Source of the DNA: Pochonia chlamydosporia 170
Taxonomy: Eukaryota > Ascomycota > Sordariomycetes > Hypocreales > Clavicipitaceae
Assembly (NCBI RefSeq): GCF_001653235.2
Contig: NC_035792.1
Coordinates: 3,100,001 to 3,164,000, forward strand
Length of the DNA: 64,000 nucleotides
Direction of reading: 5' to 3'
In this document: one piece after another, positions 37,156 to 47,851 of the stretch
Position numbering within the stretch: position 1 is the first letter of the stretch
Layout: each line of letters starts with the position of its first letter
Position numbers and translations under genes: made by a program
The notes under the pieces: generated by a model
What the model was told of the DNA's origin: nothing
What the model saw: only the letters and a program-made list of their open reading frames with translations
The model's database searches: none

Positions 37156-37525
37156 ATGGCGACCAGAAACTTTGGCACCACGCAAAACTTGAACCGGCAG
37201 AGCATGGCACCGGGTGCGGGCGTTGCCGCTAAAAACAGACAACTGGTAAGTATCACTTGCTGAAGCTGCGGAGTTAAGCTGAGCTGACTGTGAGTAGGCT
37301 CATCTCCAGTCACAGCTTGCTCAGTTATCGACTAATTTATCCGATACGGAGAATTTACTGCGCATGACGAGTGTGCAGGCTGAGGCGATGAGGGGCCTGG
37401 GGAGTTGGCATGGTGGGTTGTGAGTATTTCGCTGGTGTGGGCTGTGAATCTCGTTGCTGATATTATGTAGGTTTATGGCTGCGAGCAAGGTTTTGGGGGA
37501 GGAGAGTGTCAAGGAGGGTAGGTGA
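37156..37525 (+). CDS. hsk3: DASH complex subunit Hsk3
   Basis: join(37156..37245,37298..37419,37471..37525), 88 aa. The short protein starts MATRNFGTTQNLNRQSMAPG, followed by one amphipathic helix (AAKNRQLAHLQSQLAQLSTN, then LSDTENLLRMTSVQAEAMRGLG) and ends SWHGGLFMAASKVLGEESV. This order (Thr/Gln-rich start, coiled coil, W-H-G-G-L-F-M-A-A-S-K block) matches the Hsk3 family. Hsk3 is a small structural subunit of the DASH/Dam1 ring that couples kinetochores to microtubule plus ends. Introns are 52 and 51 nt with donors GTAAGT and GTGAGT; frames close at both junctions. The gene is easily missed because no exon exceeds 41 codons. Confidence 0.85.
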
Positions 37526-38068
37526 TGCGTGGTACGAGATTATGAGCGTTATGAGTTATGGTTTGTTAATTGCGAAATTGTGCTTTCATTCGGGCTTTAT
37601 ATAGATGGGAGCATATAGAATGAGTCAACTGAGATCTAACATTCATTCGGGTACAAATATTGTGGTACTTAAGAACATTTCATTCTTCTACCTAGCCAGA
37701 TTCAGTGGCATCTACCTACTAGGTAGCTACGCGAATGTACACACACATACCAGGACGTTCGAATGCCCTCTGACCCGTCATTTCTCGTCAAAATGATCAG
37801 GCCCGCTTGCTCTGTGAGCTATCGTTCTTCTAGGCGTATCCCTTTGTAGTTGGGAGACTCGAAGAATTCGTGACGCAATCTCACTTGCAGTCGTTTGGCC
37901 TTGGGATGTCGATGCCGAACGCATCTGAGCGAAGAACATGTATGTTCTTTCCAGGGAATTAGATGGCTGGCTTTCAGGGAAAGGTCGGCAAGCTGTTCCC
38001 AATTTCCCTTGCAGATGTATCTTGCTGATGTATAAATCTTCAAGGGCTGTTTACCTTGCCCAGAAACC
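37526..38068. other. Intergenic, convergent 3' ends of hsk3 and rpr2
   Basis: AT-rich 3' flanks. Nothing else is recognised. Confidence 0.5.
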
Positions 38069-38572
38069 TCAAGTTACTGCGTCCTTGGCCACTTCTTGTC
38101 CACACTCAGGTTCCTCCTTCTGGCAACGAAGAGTCTTCCGCTTCTGCCGCGGTGAGTCGATGGGATACCTCTTCGAGTTTCCACATGTTTTGCACTCAAT
38201 AACGAGAACATCTGCCCAGGGTTTGTGGCCACCCTTGCTGAGATTCTCGATGAATGAACGGCACGTCTTTCCTTCTACAAGCATCGAGTCGCAAAACTTG
38301 CAGATTGTCCTTTTCAACGCCGGGCTTTGTCGGATTTGTGCTTTCAAAGACACTGCTCTCATGTCGGTAATTGCTTGACGAGACATGTTTGTTATTGCTT
38401 TGCATTGTCTGTCCGTCTTTGCAGAAGCACTGTGCTCGGTGCTGGAGGTGGGTGACGCATCTTGAATGGCGTTTGCACGAGCTGTCAGGTAGCTTGCCGC
38501 TTGGTAGAGATAGGATGCTCGGGAATAGATGATTCTATTTTGGACCCCTGCGTTCCCTTTTGCCTTTGGCAT
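38069..38572 (-). CDS. rpr2: RNase P subunit Rpr2/Rpp21 (zinc ribbon)
   Basis: Single exon, 167 aa. I chose the ATG at 38572 (MPKAKGNAGVQNRIIYSRAS) because family members start with a short basic peptide followed by a YSRISYLYQAA-type helix; the open frame extends 48 codons further upstream without family-like sequence. The core shows RQSPALKRTICKFCDSMLV, then FIENLSKGG, then CKTCGNSKRYP: two Cys-x2-Cys pairs forming the zinc ribbon of Rpr2/Rpp21/Snm1. The protein binds the catalytic RNA of nuclear RNase P and helps remove tRNA 5' leaders; a Snm1-like role in RNase MRP is the alternative. The basic Lys/Arg/Gln tail is typical. It shares a 479-bp divergent promoter with sub2. Confidence 0.85.
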   Translation of the reverse strand: MPKAKGNAGVQNRIIYSRASYLYQAASYLTARANAIQDASPTSSTEHSASAKTDRQCKAITNMSRQAITDMRAVSLKAQIRQSPALKRTICKFCDSMLVEGKTCRSFIENLSKGGHKPWADVLVIECKTCGNSKRYPIDSPRQKRKTLRCQKEEPECGQEVAKDAVT

Positions 38573-39051
38573 TTTTCTGTGGCAAGGCGGTTTCCGTCGT
38601 ACCGAATCAGCGCCGTATAAGTTTTTTGCAAGACCACGGACTCGAGACCTTTTGAGATTGGTGTTGCTTTTTTCATGTGCGCAGTGTGTTGCTCGCACGG
38701 TACGAAGTGAATCCACTCACGTGATGAGTCTCGTGCACGGACCAGTTGGCCTGGAACGCGGCTCAGCGACCACCCGCCTCTCCCTCGTCAGCAGAGCTGG
38801 GGCAGCCTTTTCGCAACGTCTCTTTGTCAACATCGTTTGGACATTGCGGTCGTCAGTCTCAATTATCTGCGTCGTCTTTGTGACAGATATCTCTTTCTTC
38901 TTTCCGTCTTGTCTTTTTATCGACAGTTCGGAAGCCTTTCTTAGAATCTCGACTTGCGCAACGACAGACTCGTTTGCGCATTCGCCTGACCTCACAGCTA
39001 CAGCTTCCGAAAGTTTCTACCGACTCTTTACTCACAACAAAACCCATCATC
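38573..39051. other. Divergent promoter rpr2 / sub2
   Basis: This 479-bp region lies between the starts of two RNA-processing genes. The sub2 side is pyrimidine-rich (38880-39050), as in strongly expressed fungal genes. No canonical TATA box is evident. Confidence 0.5.
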
Positions 39052-41145
39052 ATGTCGCACGAGGAGGATCTCATCGACTACTCTGATGAGGAGATCGGAG
39101 CCAACGAGACCGCGGCCGCGGGCTCTAACGGCAAGAAAGGCGAACTCGCTGCCTCTACCGATGTCGACAAGAAGGGTAGTTATGTTGGTATTCACTCGAC
39201 CGGCTTCCGCGACTTCCTGTTGAAGCCTGAGCTTCTCCGTGCTATTGGCGACTGTGGTTTCGAGCATCCATCGGAGGGTTAGTCCTGAAATCCTAAATAC
39301 CCTAAGTCATCAAATCCCCTCCCTCCAAAAGTACCAAGCGTCCGTCCATCTTCGCAACGAGAAAGAAAGAAAATGCGCGCGTGGGGAACCATTTCCAAAG
39401 ACGGGAGCCAAGAGCCCTTGCCAGGGACCGCCCTACCGTGGAATTGCAACCGGTCAAGTCAGCCGTCATCATGCACGGTCATCGATGAACTTGTGGCAGA
39501 AGCCAGCGCAAAATGCAGACATCTTGTCCTCGGAGTCAAGGACCAATGAAGTTGGTTCCTCGTCGACAGCATATTGAACTGTGTGGAAAATTTTGGCATG
39601 AAGAGATCAAGGCTGAAAAGCACTTGCATCCGACTAAATGGTATCATGTCCATGGCTTTCGGCCAGTGGGTAATGGCCTTGTTGTTCCTGCTCTGCGAAC
39701 GCAAGCCATGACGTGAATGTTTATTGACGACATCAACCCGTTGCGCTCGATTTCTCCGAGCTTTTTCGCGCCGCCTCTCATCGCTGCGACGATGGATGGA
39801 CGGACACTTCTTTGACGCATTTGCATCTGTCGTTCGTTTCTACTTGAAGAAAACCAATGATCTAACATCCGCTCGATCGACAGTCCAACAAACCTGTATT
39901 CCTCAAGCCCTTCTCGGAGGTGACATTATTTGCCAGGCCAAGTCTGGTCTTGGTAAGACGGCTGTCTTCGTCCTTGCCACCTTGCAGCAGGTCGAACCCG
40001 TCAACGGAGAGGTCTCGGTGGTCGTCATGTGTCACACACGTGAACTTGCCTACCAGATCCGTGATGAGTACAATCGATTCAGCAAATACATGCCCGACAT
40101 CAAGACTGGTGTGTTCTATGGTGGTACTCCCATCAAGACCGATATGGAAACCTTGAAGAACAAGGACACCTGCCCCCACATTATTGTTGGTACTCCAGGT
40201 CGTCTCAAGGCTCTTGTCCGCGACAAGGCTCTCCGCCTTGGCAGCGTTCGCATCTTCGTTCTTGATGAGTGTGACAAGATGCTCGACCAGCCCGGTAAGT
40301 GCGGCCTAGCCATGCCTCGAGAGAAATAGATCGACATATACTGATTTGCCCTGCTAGACATGCGCACTGACGTGCAGGATGTTTTCCGCGCCACCCCTAC
40401 CCAGAAGCAGGTCATGATGTTCTCAGCTACCCTGTCTGATGCCATCAAGCCCATTTGCAGGAAGTTTATGCAGAACCCCACCGAGCACTATGTCGATGAG
40501 GACACCAAGCTCACCCTGCACGGTCTCCAGCAGTACTACATCAAGCTCGAGGAGAAGGAGAAGAACAGGAAGCTCAATGAGCTTCTTGATGACCTCCAGT
40601 TCAACCAGGTCATCATTTTCGTCAAGAGCACCATTCGCGCTACCGAGCTGGACAAACTGTTGCGCGAGTGTAACTTCCCTTCGATCGCTGTGCACTCTGG
40701 CGTGAGCCAGGAAGAACGGTAAGCACATGTCACAGTTTTTACATCGAGCATGATGTAGGACATGGATGAATCTAACATTTTGCAGTATTAAACGTTACAA
40801 GGAGTTCAAGGAGTTCAAGAAGAGAATCTGCGTCGCCACCGATGTTTTTGGCCGTGGTATTGATATTGAACGTATCAACCTGGCTATCAACTACGATCTG
40901 TCTGCCGATGCTAGCTCGTACCTCCACCGTGTCGGTCGTGCTGGCCGTTTCGGTACCAAGGGTCTTGCCATCTCCTTTGTCAGCTCTGACCAGGATCAAG
41001 AGGTTCTCAAGGAGATTGAGAAGCGATTCGAGGTTGCCCTGCCGTAGGTCTTTTGATACAACTGAAAATGATTTGCGATATACTGATCGTTTATAGTGAA
41101 TTCCCCAAGGAGGGCGTCGATGCCAGCACTTACATGGCTTCGTAA
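39052..41145 (+). CDS. sub2: ATP-dependent RNA helicase Sub2 (UAP56), DECD box
   Basis: join(39052..39277,39884..40294,40358..40718,40786..41043,41097..41145), 434 aa, the family's length. It starts [14 protein letters not shown]; the Q-motif region [20 protein letters not shown] is followed by [19 protein letters not shown]. Motif I is AKSGLGKT (94-101), motif II is DECD (203-206) rather than DEAD, motif III is SAT (235-237) and motif VI is HRVGRAGR (380-387). These define Sub2/UAP56, needed for spliceosome assembly and, in TREX, for mRNA export from the nucleus. Intron 1 is 606 nt, far longer than the other three (53-67 nt), and all junctions keep the frame. Confidence 0.96.
39278..39883 (+). 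other. Unusually long first intron of sub2
   Basis: The intron runs from GTTAGT to ATCGACAG. At 606 nt it is about ten times the length of the other sub2 introns. It has several stops in all plus frames and no recognisable coding or snoRNA content. Confidence 0.85.
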
Positions 41146-42030
41146 GGTGATTCAGTCTACGGAAGGCGTACTACAGGATGATATGGAATGGTTAGCTAGG
41201 GCTGGAGGGGATTGGGGATCATCAATGAAAATTGGAAGTGAAATGTGTGGTTTCAAGTTTGCTTGTATTCAGTATGGTTGATAGTAACACGGTCTGGGTT
41301 CGATACATTTGAACGATGTGTGTGTGCATGTGTGTGTTTGATTAGTCGTAAATTGGTCTTGTGCCTTGATATGCTGAAGCCTTGCATGACGTTTCAATAT
41401 ATCCGGGATGCTGTATTTCCAAAATGCGCCTACCCTATAGGCGTCAAATATTCAGTAATATTTGTGACGTTGGAATAGAGTAGCACGGCATAGTAGCAGC
41501 AGTATTGGCGGTTACTACCTAGTGTTCGATGAGATTAATGAGAATAGATAGTCACTTCTGACAAAGATTGTGTCATCGTGTTCAAAGGCTGGTTATCGTC
41601 TACGTGGTTCCTGTCCATGACTCTTCGCATAAACACAGACCAGGCCACATGGCTGTAGTTGACTGTGCACCTGACAAGCGAGGCCGGAGCTGATTACACT
41701 CGTCTAGCCCAATAATGCCCGATTAGAGGCAATTTTTATTCCCAAACGCCTTTCAAGGATGTAATCACGACAGCTAAGCTTGTGAGGTATCTGGATAGCA
41801 ACCCGACGTTTTGGGCATGATAAGATGAGTCAGCGATATCGGCGGGTGGACCAACTAACTCCATATTCATTTGGGAATCATTGAACACAATGACGGAATA
41901 GGATGGAGATTTACGAATTGTTCAGGCTGCCGAATGCGGCGCCATCAAATTCAAAATGGAGATGGTTTGTCGCCCGCGTGATTCCAGCAACTTGACTGTA
42001 TCTGACAACAGCACTACAGTATATAGTAAG

Positions 42031-42054
42031 CTACAGCTACAGCTACAGCTACAG
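42031..42054. repeat. (CTACAG)4 repeat
   Basis: Four perfect CTACAG copies in intergenic sequence. Simple repeat. Confidence 0.9.
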
Positions 42055-45000
42055 CCCCGTCCTGGGCTTACCAGCATTGGGCACAAGAACAGGCACCTGA
42101 CCTCACGATGCCCGCCTTGACAAAGGACAGCTTTCAAGTGGGCAAGGCTAGAAGGCGGGCTTTGGCCTTGGCCAGCGTGTTACTGTGCCATCACTGTTAC
42201 CTGGTTGACTCATGCTGTGCCGAAAGACCTGACGGCATGATCATTATGCTATCTTGTGTGGGATGGAGAGGGCTCGAACGAGGCTGCAAGTGCACCGTGG
42301 GTTGGCCCCGATGTGTGGTAATACAAGCTGAATAGATGGCTTCCTTCCTTTAGGCAGCTGCCTTGTCGTTGTGTGAACGAAGAGCCTTGTTGCCCACGAT
42401 CAAAGCTGAAGCACTGTTCAGCGAATGCTAGGCTGCAACAAGGCTGCCCCTTTGCTCGTGCGTGATAATGAATGGCGCAGTAACGCAGGATGGAGTGGTG
42501 TTCTCCTGACTCCTGGGTATCCGTGCAATACTTGCTGCAGATGGGCGATGAAAAGCTGATGTGAACATTGGAAGGGAATCAAGATTAGCACACCACCCTC
42601 CAATCAGCAGTGCCTCGATGCAGTGGAGATGGCTGCCTCTCGGTCCAATGACGCTCAACGATGGACATGTAGCAGAATCATTAAAGGAGACTCGGGACGT
42701 GTCTGGTGTGAGTGATAATGTAACAGATTGTGTGCAGTACGGAGTGCGGACGGTAGGTTTTCGGCAATCAAGGTTTTTCCTGAGACTGAACTGCCACATT
42801 TCCCATGCAAGAGAGGCAATGACCGCAATGGTTCATGGCACTGCCATTTTATTTTTATCAATACCTTCTGGCTGTACTGCAAGACTTCGCCTCCGTCTGT
42901 TACTGCGTTCCCCTGCTGGCAGTGGGCGTACCTTGCCTCCGCCTCTCCTGGATGACATGATTCCACTTTCTCCATGAACTGGTGAAAGTGGACAAGGTAA
43001 GACAGATGATGAGATTCGTGGTACTAAAGTTGGACGTGATACAGCCGCAACCATTTGTACTTTGTGGGGTAGACTGGAGCCGTGGACTCTGGAGAGTTTC
43101 CACCAGGTTCTGAATGACGATACATCACTTGAAACTCCAGTAGTGCTCTTCCTTGGTCTTTACTCTGTACACCATATCTTGCGTGCGTCGCTTGGAGCCT
43201 GGCAATTTGTTCGTGAAGATAAAACCAAAGTCATGCACCGAAAAAGTTGCTGTGGATATCAAAGGTGGCGGGGAAAATACAAGAGTCCGGCGGAGCATAG
43301 AGGCCAGAACACGCAGTTTTGTGAGAAGCGCTGAGGGGGAAGATTCATGCACTCATCTGGTTTGGGCCATTGCAGCCTGAGGCACCAACGTTTTGTCCAC
43401 TTGGGACGGTTCCACAATGTCTCCAAGTCTTTATCAATTTCTTGTCGGGCCTGGTACAATATTGTGCACTCAAATGCCAGAGTGGATCGCTCCGTCTTGT
43501 GTGGCGCCAACTGGGCGACTGCGCAATTTCCAGGAGACTGTAGGGTACAATGAGCTGTTTCCAACAGACGCCGTGGACTTCATTCCCCTGAGTTTGCACT
43601 CACAGACATTTACGCTCGTTATGAGTTGAGGTCAAATGTTGATATGAAGTGTCTTTGCACCCACCATGGTAGGTGAGCAACAAAATTACCCACCACCTTA
43701 CGGTTGTGATGTCTGGTGCCTGTTCCCTCCCATGCATGTTGGGTACGACTGTTCCTTTCAGACGCACTGGCAGGGCTCTCTGCCCAGATTGACCGTACGA
43801 TTGTCGATACAGCATAGTAATAACGTATGCAGAATTTACACATTCCCTGCAGCCCTCAGTGAGGTCGGAGCCGAAAAGGCAGATCTGGACGTCGGGTTTG
43901 GTTGGCCAACACGGCACATCCCCTGGAAGAAACAGGCAGTAGGGTTCTTTTTTTCAGGGAGGATCGGGCCAAGCCAGCACTGACTAAAGACGGAATGATG
44001 GCTTACTGAAGCTTTCAGGGTCTCGGAGGAGGCGCTGAATGCCACCACCCAACTGTTCTGACACTACTAGTCGACCGGCGTATCCGGCTGGACCACGGAA
44101 ACTTCTCCTGGCGGATGCGTAACTAATACGAGGAAGATTTTTCCCTCTCATGGCAGTGACTGGTTCGAGCTTCCTTGGTCATGTTGGTTGAAGCTGGGTG
44201 AGACAGAAAGCTTGACTGAAGGAGTCGTCCTCCATTTCGTCGACTAGCTTTAAGAATAGAACCCGGTCTGGTGCTTGCGCTGTCTGGGACGTTGTGAACC
44301 ACAACAACAGGCCACAATTGTCTCTCTCTGGTGGCCTGCGTGTCTGGGCAGTGGCATGTTGAGGGGAATGCATGCTTCTGTGCGCCTGTTCCGGTTTGCC
44401 CCTCATTATTAACCTTGGCTTCCAGACCTTGTCTGTCTGCAGTGGAGCGTTGTGAGGTCATTGTACTGTACCATCAGGATGCTCTGCAAAAGAGCTAGTT
44501 TGCCTTCATGTTCTCTTGGAACGAACACTGGGTCCCATAGCCAGTCCTTCAATGGCAATAACCAATGCGGGCAAATCTGAGGCATCAAGACTGGTCGCAG
44601 TCGATCAGTATAGCATCACCAGGCTCTCGAAGGTGCGAAGGCAGCTGGAGTGGCAAATTCAGAATTGCACTTCGACTTGGTCTTGCCACATTCCCAATTT
44701 CCAGGACTGTACTTTACACCACTGCACAACAGTACCAAGAGTTTGTCATTGTGGACCACACGCGCCTTGTCCTCGGGTCAAGTCGGTCGGTGCTGGTCGA
44801 GGCGGTCTCGACACATTGACCAGTGAGTCGTCTGTACAATGCCGTATGACCAACCATATTTGTGCTCATGACGGATTACTCCGTCCAAGTGAGGTATTGA
44901 GCCTTGAAGCATTCATCGGCGCTTGTTGCTCTCCGTTATCCTCTCTGAACCTCCATGTTCTGCTTGAAACAGTGCCTGTATGATGACCAACATTAAAAAT

Positions 45001-46163
45001 ATGAACCAAGCATGACACCGTCTGACTCTAGCTTGCTTGAACAGTCCAGCCATATGATTTGAAGACGTGGCCGGCCACTGGACTGACATGACAAAAAACC
45101 TCCAGGGTGAAGAAGCTCCCTTTGACAAGGGTCGGTTTTGCACTCACCTCTGCCTGTTGGCCCTTTTGCTGCACGGAAGCCCAAAGAACAACAGCGGGGG
45201 GGAAGTGAATTGGACAAATGGTCGATTCTGGTCGCAACAAGTGGGAGCAGCCACGGCAGCGAAGAGTCATAGCCATGGCCTCAGGAACGCCTCGTTGGAG
45301 CCACATTTGCCCTCCATCACGGCTTTCGCAGCCTTGGCTGGGCATAAAATTGGTGAAGCAAAAGGGAGCCAGTTCCACAGCCTGCGGTTTTAGGAGGGCC
45401 AAGTGCTTCGACGCTAATCTGGAAAGAGTATCGGGAAAGACAGGGGGTCGAAATACGGCGGCCGAACTGCACGACCTGGGCGATGTGCTGGCTGGGCGCC
45501 CGCTGGACCAGTGAGAGCAGCTGGTGAAGCTGAGTCCCGAGAGCTCCTGCCCAAGGAAACTTCGGAGGACAAGCAACACAGAAGCGCCAGAGCCAACCAG
45601 CGATTGCCAAAATGCAGATTGGTTGGCTGTGGCCAGTGATGACGAGGCTGGTGGAGAAAAAGGGGGTCTCACCTGGCTGTACTCCGTCATAGTTCACGCG
45701 CGCACAAGATACATGCAAGTTCTGTCAGCCATGGCCAGCCATATGGCAGGTGGTGGTGTACCTTGGCCACGACAGCAAGTTGGTATCGGGGTACGCGCAA
45801 TGAGTGGCCAGGCAGCGGCACTCTGGGCGGCACCGGCCTCATTGACGCGGTACTGGATACCGACATACCCGGTACCTGCCACCTGTTTTCGCTGCGGTGC
45901 CTCTCTCTCTGCCTGCGCCAATGCCTCCCTGCCCCTTCCTCTCTGCCTGCCACCCTCCAACTGGACAGCGACGCAGCAACCCCCGTCCGTCGCCTCCGCC
46001 GCCCCTCCCCTCGTCCTTGTCAGACCAGTCAAATACGTTGCTCAATCTGATGCTGCATTCTGGCTCGCGCCCGTGCCAGTCGGTTGTGGCATTCGAGTCT
46101 GGTCGTTCTTTCCTAGTCTCCTGGTGTCCCAGTCCAGTCCAAAGTCGCAGTCCCAGTTCTCAG

Positions 46164-46188
46164 GCCAGCCAGCCAGCCAGCCAGCCAG
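46164..46188. repeat. (CCAG)n repeat
   Basis: Six perfect CCAG units in the pyrimidine-rich region upstream of the cyclin gene. Simple repeat. Confidence 0.9.
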
Positions 46189-46313
46189 ACAGTCTGCAGA
46201 CTGGACACACAGAGACAGCCAGACCAGCCAGACTCGCATCACCGTCCATTCAAAACCACAGACCCTCGCAACGGCTCTCTGTTTTCTCTCCCCCATCGAA
46301 CTCCAACGTCAAG

Positions 46314-46337
46314 ATGAAGTTCGGATACGCCCTGTAA
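46314..46337 (+). other. Upstream open frame MKFGYAL in the presumed cyclin leader
   Basis: A seven-codon open frame with start context TCAAGATGAAG, the same as at the main start (47852). It ends in CTGTAAAC, which also contains a GTAAAC donor-like site, so it might be an upstream ORF or a noncoding first exon. Confidence 0.35.
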
Positions 46338-46530
46338 ACGTTGCCAGCGACTCTTGCAGTCTGCTCTGGTATCTCTCCACTCCACGGCGCACTCTAATCT
46401 GATTTCTGGGTTTTACGTCCATTTATTTTCATTCTTGTACTATTGTCATTCACCGTCAACCGTCCCGTCTCTTCTCGCTCGCAGCGGCATTCACTTGTAC
46501 CTTGCGGCAATACTTGGGAGAACGAACAAT

Positions 46531-46573
46531 CCACGAACCACGAACCACGAACTACAAACTACAAACCACGACC
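46531..46573. repeat. Imperfect ACGAACC/ACAAACT tandem repeat
   Basis: Three CCACGAA-type units grade into ACTACAAACTACAAACC. A/C-rich tract in the leader region of the cyclin gene. Confidence 0.75.
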
Positions 46574-47851
46574 AACTCTAGCAACACGCATCACACTGGC
46601 GCAGTGATCCTGTCGAGTCTAAAACAAACCAAACCTAGACGACCCAAGAATCCATCTCGCCCGCGTTTCGTGCTCCTCGACTTGAACGCACTCACTTAGC
46701 CTTTTTAATCGCAATTTTGTCATTCGACCCTTTCACACGCACACACGCACTCGCAAACCGCAAACACAACACTCGGGTTGCTTAGCACAAACCAAAGCAA
46801 GCCAGATTACCACCACGACTACCAGCACCACCACAAGCAAATACCCTGCCCGTTTGGTTGTCTTCGCCACATCTTGGCTGAGGCGCTGCTGTCAGTCATT
46901 TGCTTAGGCACAGTCCCCCCCCAAACACCCCCCCCAGTCTCAGGCTCTAGTTCCAGGCTCTTGGGGCCACTTCCACTCAGTCACTGCCTTCGCCGCTCCG
47001 AAATCGCCAGCTGTCGTTGGCTGTTCCTTGGTCCGCGCGGCAAGACTCGGTCGCCACCGCACGCAGACTCGTACTCACTCCAGATCGAGTCACACAACCA
47101 CTCGAGCATCCTCACCCCATCCATTCTGTACCTGCTCCACCGTTGCCTCAAGGCTGTCACTGCTTGCTCCGGTGCCTCGCCTCCCAGGCTACCTGTGAAA
47201 GAGTCACATCACCGGCACACACCTTTGATAAATACGCTATTCCAGGCACACTCTCATACACCTTGAGCCGCATTACTTGCATCACTCCCCGTTCCTGCAT
47301 TTCGTCCAACCTCACACCACCCAAAACACCCGCGACGAACCCTGCACGACTTCATCGTCACCGGACACGGTCGAGTGCATCATCTCGCAAGTCCTCGTTT
47401 GTCGCCACTCTGATTCATAGTTCTCGACAACACTTCTGAGTCCTCTCTCTCTCCGCCGATGGTAGTCATTGCTTAAAGACTTCCATCACCTCCACAACCA
47501 ACTTGTCTGTAGAAGCATTTGTCGCAATGCCTCTTGCAAGTTATATTCTTACCACTCCAGTCGCCGTCTCTGCTTCGTCTACCGGTCTGATCCTTGTTGT
47601 AAAGTTGGCTGTTGCCACTCTTGTGTGAACCGCTTTCCTTTACACTCCGGATTTCAGCTCCCACTAACAGTTAGTTGACACTGTTTGCTTGGAGCTAGCT
47701 TTACTCGACACGGTATCTCTCGAATTGCATTACGGTAACCCACGATCTTATTGGTTAACTTAGCCCTGACGGCGACTGGAACCTCAAACAGATACTGGCT
47801 TGATACAACACACAAGCCAGTATTTCACTTCTATAACTTCCCTCTTTCAAG

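Larger units (their letters stand above)
41146..47851. other. 6.7-kb gene-poor block and leader of the PCL-type cyclin gene
   Basis: No supportable protein gene. It holds (CTACAG)4 at 42031, a (CCAG)n run at 46164, the ACGAACC-type repeat at 46531, and overlapping open frames to 292 codons (45524-46402) without domains. From about 45.9 kb the plus strand is C/T-rich and probably forms the long promoter and 5' leader of the cyclin gene, with many short upstream open frames. Confidence 0.5.

Noticed and set aside
38573..38716. In-frame 48-codon upstream extension of rpr2
   Set aside because: The extension is not like family N-termini, and it would use up part of the divergent promoter; the MPKAKGN start fits better.
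42255..42290. Minus-strand CGTTCGAGCCC resembling a tRNA B box
   Set aside because: The flanking bases do not form a T stem and no A box precedes it.
45524..46402. 292-codon plus-strand open frame
   Set aside because: Open frames overlap here on both strands, the translation is Pro/Ser/Gln/Ala low-complexity without a domain, and the region looks like a C-rich leader of the cyclin gene.
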